From assembly GCA_036272595.1 (NCBI GenBank), contig DATAYM010000048.1, forward strand, positions 1 through 64,000: a DNA stretch of 64,000 nt, given 5' to 3'. The position numbers were made by a program, and so were the translations under genes. The stretch's first letter is position 1, and the number at the start of each line of letters is the position of its first letter. Below are positions 38,089 through 46,153 of this stretch, one piece after another. The notes under the pieces were generated by a model, which saw nothing but the letters and a program-made list of their open reading frames with translations, did no database searches and was not told the origin of the DNA. Origin of the DNA: Poindextera sp036272595. Its GTDB lineage: Bacteria > Pseudomonadota > Alphaproteobacteria > Caulobacterales > Caulobacteraceae.

Positions 38089-38981
38089 GGCCGGCGCTCG
38101 ATAAGGTCGGCCTGCGGATTCGCCAGGCGCCGCATCATGACGTCGAGGGACGGCCATGGCGGACCCTTGCGCAGGATGCTGATGAGGGCCTGGCCCACGC
38201 GTCGCCCGTTCGGGAACTGGTCGCCCGCATCCCAGCGCCATGCCGCGACCATCGCCAGGACGAGGAGCCGGCACTGGCCGAGCAGGTCCCGGTCGACGTC
38301 CGGATAGTGCTCGATCACCTCTTCGGGCGCGTGGGCGAGGTCGAATTCGATCGGCCCAAGGCAACAGGTCTCGAGGTCGATGAACAGCGGCCCAGTCTTC
38401 GTGTTGAGCAGGTTGCCCGGGTGCGGCTCGCCGTGCAGCACTTGTTCCGCGGCTCCGCGGTCGGCGATCGTTCGCCTTACGCTTCTCAGCATGTCGCCAA
38501 GAAGCTGGCGATCCGCGTCGGCGAGCGCCGGCGTCTGGTCGCGGCTCGCTATGAGTTGCTCAGCCTCCGCGATCCGATCCGTGAAGTGCGGCGTTCTGAC
38601 GTCGAGCTTCCGCATGCCGGCATGCAGCCGCGCGAGCGCGTTCGCGTAGTCGGCCGGCGCGACGTCCGGAGGCGTCACGGACGCGTAGTAGGTCCACAGC
38701 GTGACCACAAAGCCGTCACGCTCGCAGGGGCGGGGATCAGTGCGAGGTTCAAGAGCCGCCACAGGACTCCCGGTCTCGGCCAGTCGTTGGGCGAGCTCGA
38801 TTTCGAACAGCGCCACCTGCTGCGCTAGAGGGGCGACCCGGGCAAGGACGTCACAGGGCAGCAGGCGCACGGCAAGCTTGTTCGAGTTCTGGAGAACGAC
38901 CGCGTCGTCGACCGTCAGGCCAAGCGCCGATGCGATCGACATGGCCGCAGCCACCGCACGCTGAACGTCAGATGGCTGCAA
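38085..38981 (-). CDS. Aminoglycoside phosphotransferase-like kinase
   Basis: A 298-residue protein of the APH/choline kinase fold. The catalytic loop reads LHGEPHPGNLLN, where the usual HGD is HGE, and the metal loop is FIDLETCCLGPIEFDLAHAP. The ATP lysine is probably in KLAVRLLPCDVLARV. Such proteins phosphorylate small molecules; resistance to a drug cannot be concluded. Substitution of the catalytic Asp by Glu makes activity uncertain. Confidence 0.8.
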   Translation of the reverse strand: MQPSDVQRAVAAAMSIASALGLTVDDAVVLQNSNKLAVRLLPCDVLARVAPLAQQVALFEIELAQRLAETGSPVAALEPRTDPRPCERDGFVVTLWTYYASVTPPDVAPADYANALARLHAGMRKLDVRTPHFTDRIAEAEQLIASRDQTPALADADRQLLGDMLRSVRRTIADRGAAEQVLHGEPHPGNLLNTKTGPLFIDLETCCLGPIEFDLAHAPEEVIEHYPDVDRDLLGQCRLLVLAMVAAWRWDAGDQFPNGRRVGQALISILRKGPPWPSLDVMMRRLANPQADLIERRP

Positions 38982-39021
38982 GGAAGGCTCCGACCGGCTC
39001 AGGAGCGGGTTATCTAGAGGA

Positions 39022-40173
39022 CTAGGGCCGGCCGGTCCTCTCCAAAAGTTCCTGCAGGTCGCTCTTCCAGGCCACCGCCCAGGTATGAGTGCCGTGGCCG
39101 TGGGTGTCAGGGCCGATGGGAAGCAGGATGAAGCGGCCGTGTTTCAGTCTCGGCGCCTCGCGCTCGGCGATGCCCAGCTCCGGCGGATTGATGAAGTCGT
39201 CGGCGGAGTTGATCCACATCACCGACGCCTCGATCGCCTCCAGATTGGCCGAGGGATCGTAGTCGCGCGAGGAGTCCACCTGGTAGATGGTGTCGTTGGC
39301 GTCGTCGCGCTCGGCCGGATCGGGGGAGTCCAGCGCGCTGTCCATGACGCGCTTCAGATAGGCGTCGACCTCGTCCGGCGTCGCCAGGGTCTTCTGTTGC
39401 TGTTGCGGGGCGCTGCCGGCGATGGCCAGGACATCCTCGGCGCCGCGCAGGCCCTCGCGCGGCTCGCTGGCATATTCGCCGCCGGCCCAGGCCGGGTCGT
39501 GCTCGATGACGTCGATGACCATCCGCCGCCACAGCCGGTTGCGGCCGACGATCCGCACCGGCAGGCAGGCCAGCGGCATCAGCGCGTCCATGCCTTGTGG
39601 ATAGGTCTCGCCCCACATGAAGGCGTGCATGCAGCCCATGGAGGTGCCCATGATCAGCCTGAGGCGCGTGACGCCCAGGCTGGCGACGACCGCGTGCTCG
39701 GCCTCGACCATGTCGGCATAGTCGTAGCGCGGAAAATGCATGCGCATCCCGTCGCTGGGCTTGGACGATTTCCCATGCCCGATGTCGTCCGGCAGGATGA
39801 TGAAATAGCGTTTGGCGTCCAGAAGCTGGCCGGGCCCGAACAACTCGCCGGCGAACTGCGGCCTGAGGAACTGATACCCCGACCCGCCGGTGCCGTGCAG
39901 GATCAGCACCGCATTGGTGATCCGCCCCGAGGCGTCCCGCGCCGGCGTCCCCAAGGTCATGTAGTGGATGCGCAGCCGCGGCAGGCTCTCGCCGGACCGG
40001 AAGTGGAAGTCGGGGATGACCAGCTCGCCCTGGCGGGGTTCGCCATAGGCGGGCGGTGGGGCCGTGGGCGGGACCGGCGCGGGCGCCTGCGCCATGGCCG
40101 CCTGGGCCGCGCCCAGACCCAGCGCCAATCCCATCCCCGCGGCCCAGCGGCGCCCAAAGTCTCTCCAAGCCAT
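39022..40173 (-). CDS. Secreted alpha/beta hydrolase, homoserine O-acetyltransferase-like
   Basis: A 383-residue exported protein. The signal peptide (MGLALGLGAAQAAMAQ) is followed by an alpha/beta hydrolase of the MetX/HTA type: RIHYMTLGTP, VLILHGTGGSG, and the nucleophile elbow GTSMGCMHA. The likely acid is in NSADDFINPPE and the His in IGPDTHGHGTH. Secretion rules out methionine synthesis; this periplasmic branch is of unknown substrate. ATG 40173 has GGCAGG just upstream. Confidence 0.85.
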   Translation of the reverse strand: MAWRDFGRRWAAGMGLALGLGAAQAAMAQAPAPVPPTAPPPAYGEPRQGELVIPDFHFRSGESLPRLRIHYMTLGTPARDASGRITNAVLILHGTGGSGYQFLRPQFAGELFGPGQLLDAKRYFIILPDDIGHGKSSKPSDGMRMHFPRYDYADMVEAEHAVVASLGVTRLRLIMGTSMGCMHAFMWGETYPQGMDALMPLACLPVRIVGRNRLWRRMVIDVIEHDPAWAGGEYASEPREGLRGAEDVLAIAGSAPQQQQKTLATPDEVDAYLKRVMDSALDSPDPAERDDANDTIYQVDSSRDYDPSANLEAIEASVMWINSADDFINPPELGIAEREAPRLKHGRFILLPIGPDTHGHGTHTWAVAWKSDLQELLERTGRP

Positions 40174-40267
40174 GTCCTGCCCCCCTAAAGCCCGCCGCCA
40201 TGATGGTTCATGAAGCTGGCGGCGAACATAGGCTCTGTCGCCGGGCCATTGGGTCTCCGACCGACGG

Positions 40268-41650
40268 CTAGCCGCCGCCGTCATCTCCGCCGCCGCCGCC
40301 GTCATCTCCTCCGCCGCCGCCGCCGTCGTCCCCGCCGCCTCCGCCGCCGCCGCCGTCGTCACCGCCGCCGCTGTTGTCCTGCTGCATATCCTGCTGCTGC
40401 TCTTCGGGCGGAGCGCTCTGCTCAGGTTCCGGCTCGGGAGCGGCCTGCTCCTCGGCGGCGGCCGGCTCCTGCGGAGCGGCCCCTTCCTGCGGAGCCGCCT
40501 CTTCCTGAGGAGCCGCCTCGGGCTCGGCTACAGGTTCAGCAGGCGCGGCCTCCGGCTCAGCCGGCTCCGCCGCGGGTTCGGGCGGCGCCGCTTCCGGCTC
40601 CGCCGCCGGTTCGGCGGGCGCCGCCTCCGGCTCGCCGGGCGCCGCTTCAGGCTCGGCCGCTGGCTCGGCTGGGGCCTGTTCCGGTTCGGCCGCCGGTTCG
40701 GTGGACGCATCGCTCGGGACGGGCGCTTCGCCGGTCTGGTCTTCGGCTGGCGTGGTGTCTTCGGTCGTGGGTTGCGCGATGTCGCAGCCTTGGGCGCAGG
40801 CGGCATCGGCCGTGCCGTTGTTGTCGAGCTGCTGCTGCAGATCGGCGTTGGCCTTTTCGGCGGCGTCCGCCCGCTGGGATTCGCGGACGGCGATGTCCGC
40901 CAGATCCCCGTTCAGCGTCTCGGCCTGGTCGAGGCGGCCGTTGGCGTAGGCGGCGTCCTGCTGGGCCTGGACCTTGTCGAAGTCGGCCTTGTCGGCGCGC
41001 TCGGCCTGGTAGGCGGCGTTGGCGTCGGCGGCCTCCGAGCGGGTGGGGGTCGAACGGATCGGCTGGCCGCGGTTATTCCGCAACTGAAAGCCGCGGTAGT
41101 TCGGCGGCGCGACCGCGATGCTCCGGCCGGTCCGGGGCGCAACGTGGACATAGGTTGAGGGCACCGCGTACCGGTACGGCGCGAAAGTGGGCGTGATCGC
41201 CAGCACCGGCGGCCCCGGCTGCGTCCACTGGGGCTGCGTGTAGCGCTGCCAACCGCCGTAGACGACCTGGGGAACCACGGCGCCGAATGGATGGCGGTCG
41301 TCGACGAACACCGCGTTCGGCGCGAACTGCGGAACGATGGCCACCACCGCGGTCAGCACGTTCAGGCCGAGGATCGCGCCGCTGCGGCCATCGACCATCA
41401 ACAGCACCTTGTTGCCGCTGGGGCCGGTGGCGGTCACCGCATAGGCCGGGCCTTTGCGGTACATCTCCTGGATTCTGAACCCCTGGCGCGCCAGCCGGCC
41501 CGCTATGGCCGCCGGCGACATCACCTGGTTCGCCGGAACGGTCGGCGCGGGCAGGTTGAGCTGGAGCGATATCACCGGCGCCGCCTGGGCGGCGAATGCG
41601 CTTGCGGCCGCCGCCATCGAAACAACGAGGGTCAGCCTGAGTCGCCTCAT
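40268..41650 (-). CDS. Secreted repeat protein with Ala/Glu/Pro linker and Gly/Asp tail
   Basis: A 460-residue exported protein. A signal peptide (cleaved near AFAAQA) is followed by a PepSY-like segment at about 46-97 (AAIAGRLARQGFRIQEMYRKGPAYAV, VDGRSGAILGL), a Pro-rich part, a charged helical part (ADANAAYQAERADKADFDKVQ...), about 130 residues of AEPEAAP-type repeats, and a C-terminal Gly/Asp tail of DDGGGGG units. The pattern suggests a long stalk with an acidic, possibly calcium-binding or sticky tail. No anchor or secretion motif is recognised. Confidence 0.75.
   Translation of the reverse strand: MRRLRLTLVVSMAAAASAFAAQAAPVISLQLNLPAPTVPANQVMSPAAIAGRLARQGFRIQEMYRKGPAYAVTATGPSGNKVLLMVDGRSGAILGLNVLTAVVAIVPQFAPNAVFVDDRHPFGAVVPQVVYGGWQRYTQPQWTQPGPPVLAITPTFAPYRYAVPSTYVHVAPRTGRSIAVAPPNYRGFQLRNNRGQPIRSTPTRSEAADANAAYQAERADKADFDKVQAQQDAAYANGRLDQAETLNGDLADIAVRESQRADAAEKANADLQQQLDNNGTADAACAQGCDIAQPTTEDTTPAEDQTGEAPVPSDASTEPAAEPEQAPAEPAAEPEAAPGEPEAAPAEPAAEPEAAPPEPAAEPAEPEAAPAEPVAEPEAAPQEEAAPQEGAAPQEPAAAEEQAAPEPEPEQSAPPEEQQQDMQQDNSGGGDDGGGGGGGGDDGGGGGGDDGGGGGDDGGG
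40271..40374 (-). repeat. In-frame GGC/GAC tandem repeat encoding the Gly/Asp tail
   Basis: On the minus strand the 3' end of the gene is built from repeated GAC-GAC and GGC triplets, giving about four (DDGGGGG) units. Such triplet repeats can gain or lose units by slippage, so length may vary between strains. A second, looser repeat (AEPEAAP coding) lies upstream at about 40430-40700. Confidence 0.7.
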
Positions 41651-41971
41651 GACTTTATTTCCCGACTGTAAGATTAATATCGCCCACTTCTATCCATCAG
41701 CCTAGCCTGGATAACTGACCAGCGCCACTGTATAAACGCGCGTTTCAAGCGGGCGGCTGGCCTTGACGGCCCTCTCTATGCGGTCTTCAGGGTCGCCGCG
41801 GCGTCGGTCCAGGCGCTCCATGGCGGTGTCGGCAGCCGCCGCGCCAGCGCGATTACCACTTACGGCTGAATCTGTGTCGCGTCATACCGATCCCGTTGAG
41901 CTCTCGGCGGCGTTGGACGGCCATGGCGGCCGGGAAGGCGCCGAGGCCTTCCCAGCGCCGGCGCGCATTAG
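41651..41971. other. Intergenic region without a supported gene
   Basis: An AT-richer start at 41651-41720 (CTTTATTTCC, AAGATTAATATCGCC) probably holds the promoter of the minus-strand repeat protein gene. A plus-strand open frame of 102 codons crosses into the arylsulfatase gene, but it has no ribosome binding site or recognisable product, so I call no gene. Confidence 0.5.
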
Positions 41972-44233
41972 CTATTGCCGGGTCATCTCCGCCCGCACCT
42001 GCGCCTTCACCTCGCCGCGCGGGGCCGATCCCGGCGTCTCGAACACCACCTTGTGGATGACGCCCGGATAGGCGAACGGGGCCGTATAGTCGTGGGTCAC
42101 CGGCGAGAGGCTGCGGCCGAAATCCATGCCGGTGGACGAGATGATGAACAGCAGCCGCGGCAGGCGCGCCGTGGCCACGACCTGGCCGTCGACGGAAAGG
42201 CTGACGTCGCCGCCGCCGTCCTCCAGCCGGACCACGTTCAGGCCGATCTCGTGCGCGCCGGGCGTCAGGGCCGTGGTCGCCTCGGCGCGGGTGTGGCGAT
42301 GGAAGTCGTTATAATCCATGACCAGGCGCCCGTTCTTCACATAGAGCACGAAGCCGCTGTTGAGGCTGCCGCGCGCCACCAGGGCGCCGTCGCCCGGCCC
42401 ATCGGGATGGGCGATCTCAAGGGTCGTCGACCAGCCTCGGGCCGCCGAGGGGCAGGCGTCGGAGACGATGTGCGACAGCGGCGGATAGTAGACGAAGCGG
42501 TTGCGCGAGGCGGGCAGGCCGGGCCGCATCGAGGCGCGGAAAAGGGCGAAGGCCGGCCGGTCGTCCAGCGGCAATACCCCGTGCCGGTCCGCCTCGGCCC
42601 ACCAGAGGTCGATCATCGCCTTCAGCCGCTCCGGCTCGCGCTCGGCCAGGTCTTCGTATTCCGAGAAGTCGTCGCCCAGGTGGTAGAGCTCCCAGCGGTC
42701 CTCGTCGAACGGCTTGCCGGCGGCGTGGTGGGTGACGGCCTTCCAGCCGTCCTTCCAGATGCCGCGGTGGCCAAGCATCTCGAAATACTGCGGCCCGCGT
42801 TCCAGCGGCGCCCTGGCGTCGGCAATGGCGGGTTTCAGGCTGATCCCATGCACCGGCATCTGCGGCACGCCGGCCACCACCTGGGGCGGGGCGATGCCGA
42901 GTAGATCCAGGATGGTGGGGGCGACGTCGATGACGTGGCAGAACTGGCCGCGGGTCTCGCCGGCGGCGATCCGGCCCGCCGGCCAGTGGACGATCAGCGG
43001 ATCGCGCACGCCGCCGCCGTGGGTGTTCTGCTTGTACCATTTCAGCGGCGTATTGCCGGCCTGGGCCCAGCCCCATGGGATGTTGCAATGGCTGTTGGGT
43101 CCGCCGATGTCGTCCAGCCGTTCGACCGCCTCGTCGATGTTCTCGCGGATGCCGTTGAACCACTTCATCTCGTCGAGCACGCCGGTGGCGCCGCCCTCCT
43201 GGCTGGCGCCGTTGTCGGACATGACCATGAAGACGGTGTTGTCCCACTGGCCGACCGACTTCAGGAAGGCGACCAGGCGGCCGATCTGCTCGTCGGTGTG
43301 CTCCAGCATGGCGGCGAAGGCCTCCTGCAGGCGGCAGGCGAATTTCTGTTCGTTTTCGGTGAGTTCCGTCCACGGCTTGACGCCAGGATTGCGCGGCGCG
43401 AGCCGGGTCTCCGGCGGGATGACGCCCAGCGCCTTCTGCCGCTCGAACCACTGCTCGCGGACCACGTCCCAGCCGGCGTCGAACTTGCCGCGCCACTTGT
43501 CCAGGTAGCGCCGCGGCGCCTGGTGCGGCGAGTGCATGGCTCCGAACGCCAGGTAGAGGAAGAAGGGCCGCTCGGGCACCAGCGAGGTCAGGTCGCGGAC
43601 CATGCCGGCGGACCGGTCGACGATGTCCTCGGAGACGTGGTAGCCGTCCTCGGGACTGGCGGGCGCATCGACGAAATGGTTGTCGCTGGTCAGCTCGGGG
43701 AAGAACTGGTCGGTCTCCCCCTGCAGGAAACCGTAGTAGCGGTCGAAGCCCTTCTGTAGCGGCCAGTTGGTGAAGGGGCCGGCGGCGGTGCACTCCGACA
43801 TCGGCGCCAGGTGCCATTTGCCGGCGGCGAAGGTGGCGTAGCCGTTTTCGCGCAGGACCTCGGCGATGGTCGCCGCCGAGCGGGGGATGGCCCCGCGCAT
43901 GTTCGGAAAGCCGGTGTCGAAGTTGGAGATCGCCCGCATGCCGACGGCGTGGTGGTTGCGGCCGGTGAGCAGGCAGGCGCGGGTCGGCGAGCACAGGGCG
44001 GTGGTGTGGAAGCCGGTGAACTTCAGCCCGCCGGCCGCCAGGGCGTCGATGTTCGGCGTCTTCATGCTCGAGCCGTAGCAGCCGAAATGGGAAAAGCCGG
44101 TGTCGTCCAGCACCACCAGCACCACGTTCGGCGAGCCGGCCTTGAACCTGGCCGCCGGCCACCAGGGCTTGGAGTCCTCGATAGTGCGTCCCACGACGCC
44201 TTGGAAGTCTTCGCCGGAGGGGGTTCTGCTCAT
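41972..44233 (-). CDS. Arylsulfatase (formylglycine-dependent sulfatase)
   Basis: A 753-residue sulfatase. The formylglycine signature is CSPTRACLLTGR with Cys81 as the residue converted to formylglycine, preceded by the metal site VVLVVLDDTGFSHFGCYG. Other marks: AGKWHLAP, FVMSDNGASQEG (second metal site) and THGGGVRDPLIVHWPAG. The C-terminal third (from about 600) is beta-rich and may bind substrate. No signal peptide is obvious, so it is probably cytoplasmic. It sits downstream of and overlaps a TetR regulator by 4 bases. It needs a formylglycine-generating enzyme not in the window. Confidence 0.93.
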   Translation of the reverse strand: MSRTPSGEDFQGVVGRTIEDSKPWWPAARFKAGSPNVVLVVLDDTGFSHFGCYGSSMKTPNIDALAAGGLKFTGFHTTALCSPTRACLLTGRNHHAVGMRAISNFDTGFPNMRGAIPRSAATIAEVLRENGYATFAAGKWHLAPMSECTAAGPFTNWPLQKGFDRYYGFLQGETDQFFPELTSDNHFVDAPASPEDGYHVSEDIVDRSAGMVRDLTSLVPERPFFLYLAFGAMHSPHQAPRRYLDKWRGKFDAGWDVVREQWFERQKALGVIPPETRLAPRNPGVKPWTELTENEQKFACRLQEAFAAMLEHTDEQIGRLVAFLKSVGQWDNTVFMVMSDNGASQEGGATGVLDEMKWFNGIRENIDEAVERLDDIGGPNSHCNIPWGWAQAGNTPLKWYKQNTHGGGVRDPLIVHWPAGRIAAGETRGQFCHVIDVAPTILDLLGIAPPQVVAGVPQMPVHGISLKPAIADARAPLERGPQYFEMLGHRGIWKDGWKAVTHHAAGKPFDEDRWELYHLGDDFSEYEDLAEREPERLKAMIDLWWAEADRHGVLPLDDRPAFALFRASMRPGLPASRNRFVYYPPLSHIVSDACPSAARGWSTTLEIAHPDGPGDGALVARGSLNSGFVLYVKNGRLVMDYNDFHRHTRAEATTALTPGAHEIGLNVVRLEDGGGDVSLSVDGQVVATARLPRLLFIISSTGMDFGRSLSPVTHDYTAPFAYPGVIHKVVFETPGSAPRGEVKAQVRAEMTRQ

Positions 44234-44907
44234 GGCGTGGGTCCTTCGTCTGTGGACGGGATTGCAGGGTCGGGCGCGGTCAGGCCGGCGGTTCCATAGG
44301 CGGCCAGCTGTTCGATCAGGGCACCGGTGGCCGCGCGGGTGCGCGAGACCGCCGGGGTGTCGCGCACCCAGCGGGCCATGGCGAAGACGACGCTGTCGGT
44401 CAGCCATTTCAGCCTGAGGGCCAGCAGGGCGTCGGGAAGGCCGGGCACGGCGGCCGCCAGCAGCCGGCGGGTGCGGCGAAGCCCGGTCAGCTTCTCGTCC
44501 TCGACCGCCTGCTCGCCGAGCAGCCGCGGGTGATAGGTCACCTGCGCCAGGATGCTCAGGTAGTCCGCGCCCCAGGCCTCCTCGACGTCGACCAGGCCGA
44601 GCGGGGCGATGGTGGCGCGGACGATGTCCAGCGCCGCGGCTCCGGCGGGCAAGGCGTCCAGCATCTCCTCGCGGCGGTTATTGATCGGCCCGAGCCGCCG
44701 GTTCAGCACCGTGGTCAGCACTCCGCCGCGCGAGCCGAAATGGTAGTGCAGGGCCGAGCGGTTGCGCTGGCCGGAGGCGGCGACGATCTGGGTGAGGGCG
44801 ACGTTCTCGATGCCGCGCTCGGCGAACAGGCGCTCGGCCACGTTCAGCAGCTCATCGACTGTCGCGCCCGCGGCGCCTTCAGGTCTGGTGTTTCCAACGG
44901 CGCTCAT
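44230..44907 (-). CDS. TetR-family transcriptional regulator
   Basis: A 225-residue regulator. The N-terminal HTH is FAERGIENVALTQIVAASGQRNRSALHYHFGSRGG, and the C-terminal ligand domain is helical. It is co-translated with the sulfatase (ATGA), so it probably represses its own operon and responds to a sulfate ester or related aromatic compound. A perfect palindrome lies 15 bases upstream of its start. Confidence 0.9.
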   Translation of the reverse strand: MSAVGNTRPEGAAGATVDELLNVAERLFAERGIENVALTQIVAASGQRNRSALHYHFGSRGGVLTTVLNRRLGPINNRREEMLDALPAGAAALDIVRATIAPLGLVDVEEAWGADYLSILAQVTYHPRLLGEQAVEDEKLTGLRRTRRLLAAAVPGLPDALLALRLKWLTDSVVFAMARWVRDTPAVSRTRAATGALIEQLAAYGTAGLTAPDPAIPSTDEGPTP

Positions 44908-44922
44908 GCTGGGCGCTCCCCT

Positions 44923-44937
44923 TAATACGACGTATTA
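44923..44937. promoter_or_regulatory. Perfect 15-bp palindrome, probable TetR operator
   Basis: TAATACGACGTATTA, symmetric about base 44930. It lies 16 bases upstream of the TetR start and 55 bases upstream of the divergent GNAT gene, so it could control both directions. Confidence 0.75.
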
Positions 44938-44991
44938 TTTCGCGGCCCCGGCGGGGTCAAGCCGCACTCCGTGCTAAGCTGACGGTCCCCC

Positions 44992-45468
44992 ATGAGCGAC
45001 CACATCCAACGCCTCAGACGCGACCTTGCCGACGGCGTCGCCGATCCGGTCTGGCCGCCGGGCTTCAGCGTCCGGGCCTTCGCGCCCGACGATGCGGCCG
45101 CGGTGCATCGGCTGATGCGGATCGCTTACGCCAGGGGCGGCGGCGGGGTGGGCGCCTTCGAGGACTGGTGGCCGGGCCTGCGCGACGATGCGGAGTTCGA
45201 CCCCGACCTGTGCTTCCTGGCCGTCGACGGGAGCGGGCGGATCGTCGGCGCGGCCCAGTGCTGGACCTCCGCCTTCATCAAGGACCTGGTGGTGCATCCG
45301 GATGCGCGCCAGCGCGGGCTCGGCGAGGCGCTGCTGCTGACGGCGTTCGCGGCTTTCCGACGGCGCGGCGCGGCCCAAGTGGATCTGAAGGTCGAGCTGG
45401 ACAATCCGACCGGCGCCGTGCGGCTCTATCGGCGGCTCGGCATGGTCGACGTTGCGATCGATGGCTGA
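44992..45468 (+). CDS. GNAT family N-acetyltransferase
   Basis: A 158-residue acetyltransferase. Acetyl-CoA loop: DLVVHPDARQRGLGEALLLTAF (V-x-P-x-x-R-x-x-G-x-G motif A), then LELDNPTGAVRLYRRLGM (motif B), with an N-terminal region that sets specificity. The substrate is unknown. It is first in a plus-strand run that also includes a P-loop kinase and the HExxH peptide cluster, but a separate promoter for the peptide may exist. Confidence 0.88.
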   Translation: MSDHIQRLRRDLADGVADPVWPPGFSVRAFAPDDAAAVHRLMRIAYARGGGGVGAFEDWWPGLRDDAEFDPDLCFLAVDGSGRIVGAAQCWTSAFIKDLVVHPDARQRGLGEALLLTAFAAFRRRGAAQVDLKVELDNPTGAVRLYRRLGMVDVAIDG

Positions 45469-45955
45469 GATGGCCAGGCGCATCGTCCTGCTCGGCTGCG
45501 CCGGCTCGGGGAAGACCACCCTGGCGCGGCGGCTCGGCGAGCAATCCGGCGCGCCGGTGATCTGTCTCGACGCCATCTGGCGGTCGGAATGGGGTCCCGA
45601 CGACGTCCAGCATTTCCGGGCTCTGATGACCAAGGCCCATGCCGGCCGGGCCTGGATCAGCGACGGTAACTTCGCCCTGGCGACCTTCGATATCCGCCTG
45701 CCGCGGGCCGACCTGATCGTCTGGCTCGACCGGCCAAGGCTGCATTGCGCCTGGCGGGCGGTGGGACGGGTGTTCCGGCCCAGCGAAGCGCATCGCCCGC
45801 GTGACCTGATCAAGGTGCTGCGCTTCATCTGGGGGTTCGAGGCCATCAACCGGCCCCGCATCGAGGCGGCGCGGCTCCAGCACGGCGCGACAGTTCCGGT
45901 CATCCACCTGCGCGGCGACCGGGACGTCCGGGCCTTCCTGCTCGCCTATGGCTGA
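45461..45955 (+). CDS. P-loop nucleotide kinase-like protein (topology modulation/FlaR-like)
   Basis: A 164-residue P-loop NTPase. Walker A LLGCAGSGKTTLARRLG is at about 9-25. Next come CLDAIWRSEW, the acceptor-like segment WISDGNFA, and DLIVWLDRPRLHCAWRAVGR, as in adenylate kinase-related proteins such as FlaR. The target is unknown. The start overlaps the GNAT stop. Alternative ATG at 45470. Confidence 0.8.
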   Translation: MAEMARRIVLLGCAGSGKTTLARRLGEQSGAPVICLDAIWRSEWGPDDVQHFRALMTKAHAGRAWISDGNFALATFDIRLPRADLIVWLDRPRLHCAWRAVGRVFRPSEAHRPRDLIKVLRFIWGFEAINRPRIEAARLQHGATVPVIHLRGDRDVRAFLLAYG

Positions 45956-45960
45956 TTCCG

Positions 45961-45989
45961 TTGACCGGGATGGGTCTCGGTTGTACGAA
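45961..45989 (+). promoter_or_regulatory. Candidate sigma-70 promoter for the peptide gene
   Basis: TTGACC at 45961-45966 and TACGAA at 45984-45989, separated by exactly 17 bases. The expected start of RNA near 45996 gives a leader of about 32 bases before the peptide ATG. Confidence 0.5.
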
Positions 45990-46027
45990 TTCCTGGGTCG
46001 GCGACGGCCGGCGATGAGGAAACTGCG

Positions 46028-46144
46028 ATGAAGAAAAGCGTTCGCGAACGTTTGGCCGGCAAGCCCTTGATCGGCCTCGACACCCGCGCTCCGCGACTTC
46101 CCGCCGCCATGGTGGGCGCGCCGACGGTCAAAACCCCCCGCTGA
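46028..46144 (+). CDS. Small basic peptide, candidate RiPP precursor
   Basis: A 38-residue peptide with N-terminal MKKSVRERLAGKPLIGL, central DTRAPRLPA and C-terminal VKTPR; it has nine basic residues and two acidic ones. It has its own ribosome binding site (AGGA at 46016-46019, 8 bases before ATG), a candidate promoter, and lies 9 bases before an HExxH peptide hydroxylase-like gene. Small genes just upstream of such enzymes are usually their substrates. The likely modified part is the C-terminal half, with Asp18 a possible hydroxylation target; both points are inference. No database family is known to me. Confidence 0.65.
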   Translation: MKKSVRERLAGKPLIGLDTRAPRLPAAMVGAPTVKTPR

Positions 46145-46153
46145 GCGCAACGC

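Noticed and set aside
41763..42071. Plus-strand open frame of 102 codons upstream of the arylsulfatase stop
   Set aside because: No ribosome binding site, Ser/Arg-rich product without domain, and overlap with the clear arylsulfatase gene on the other strand.
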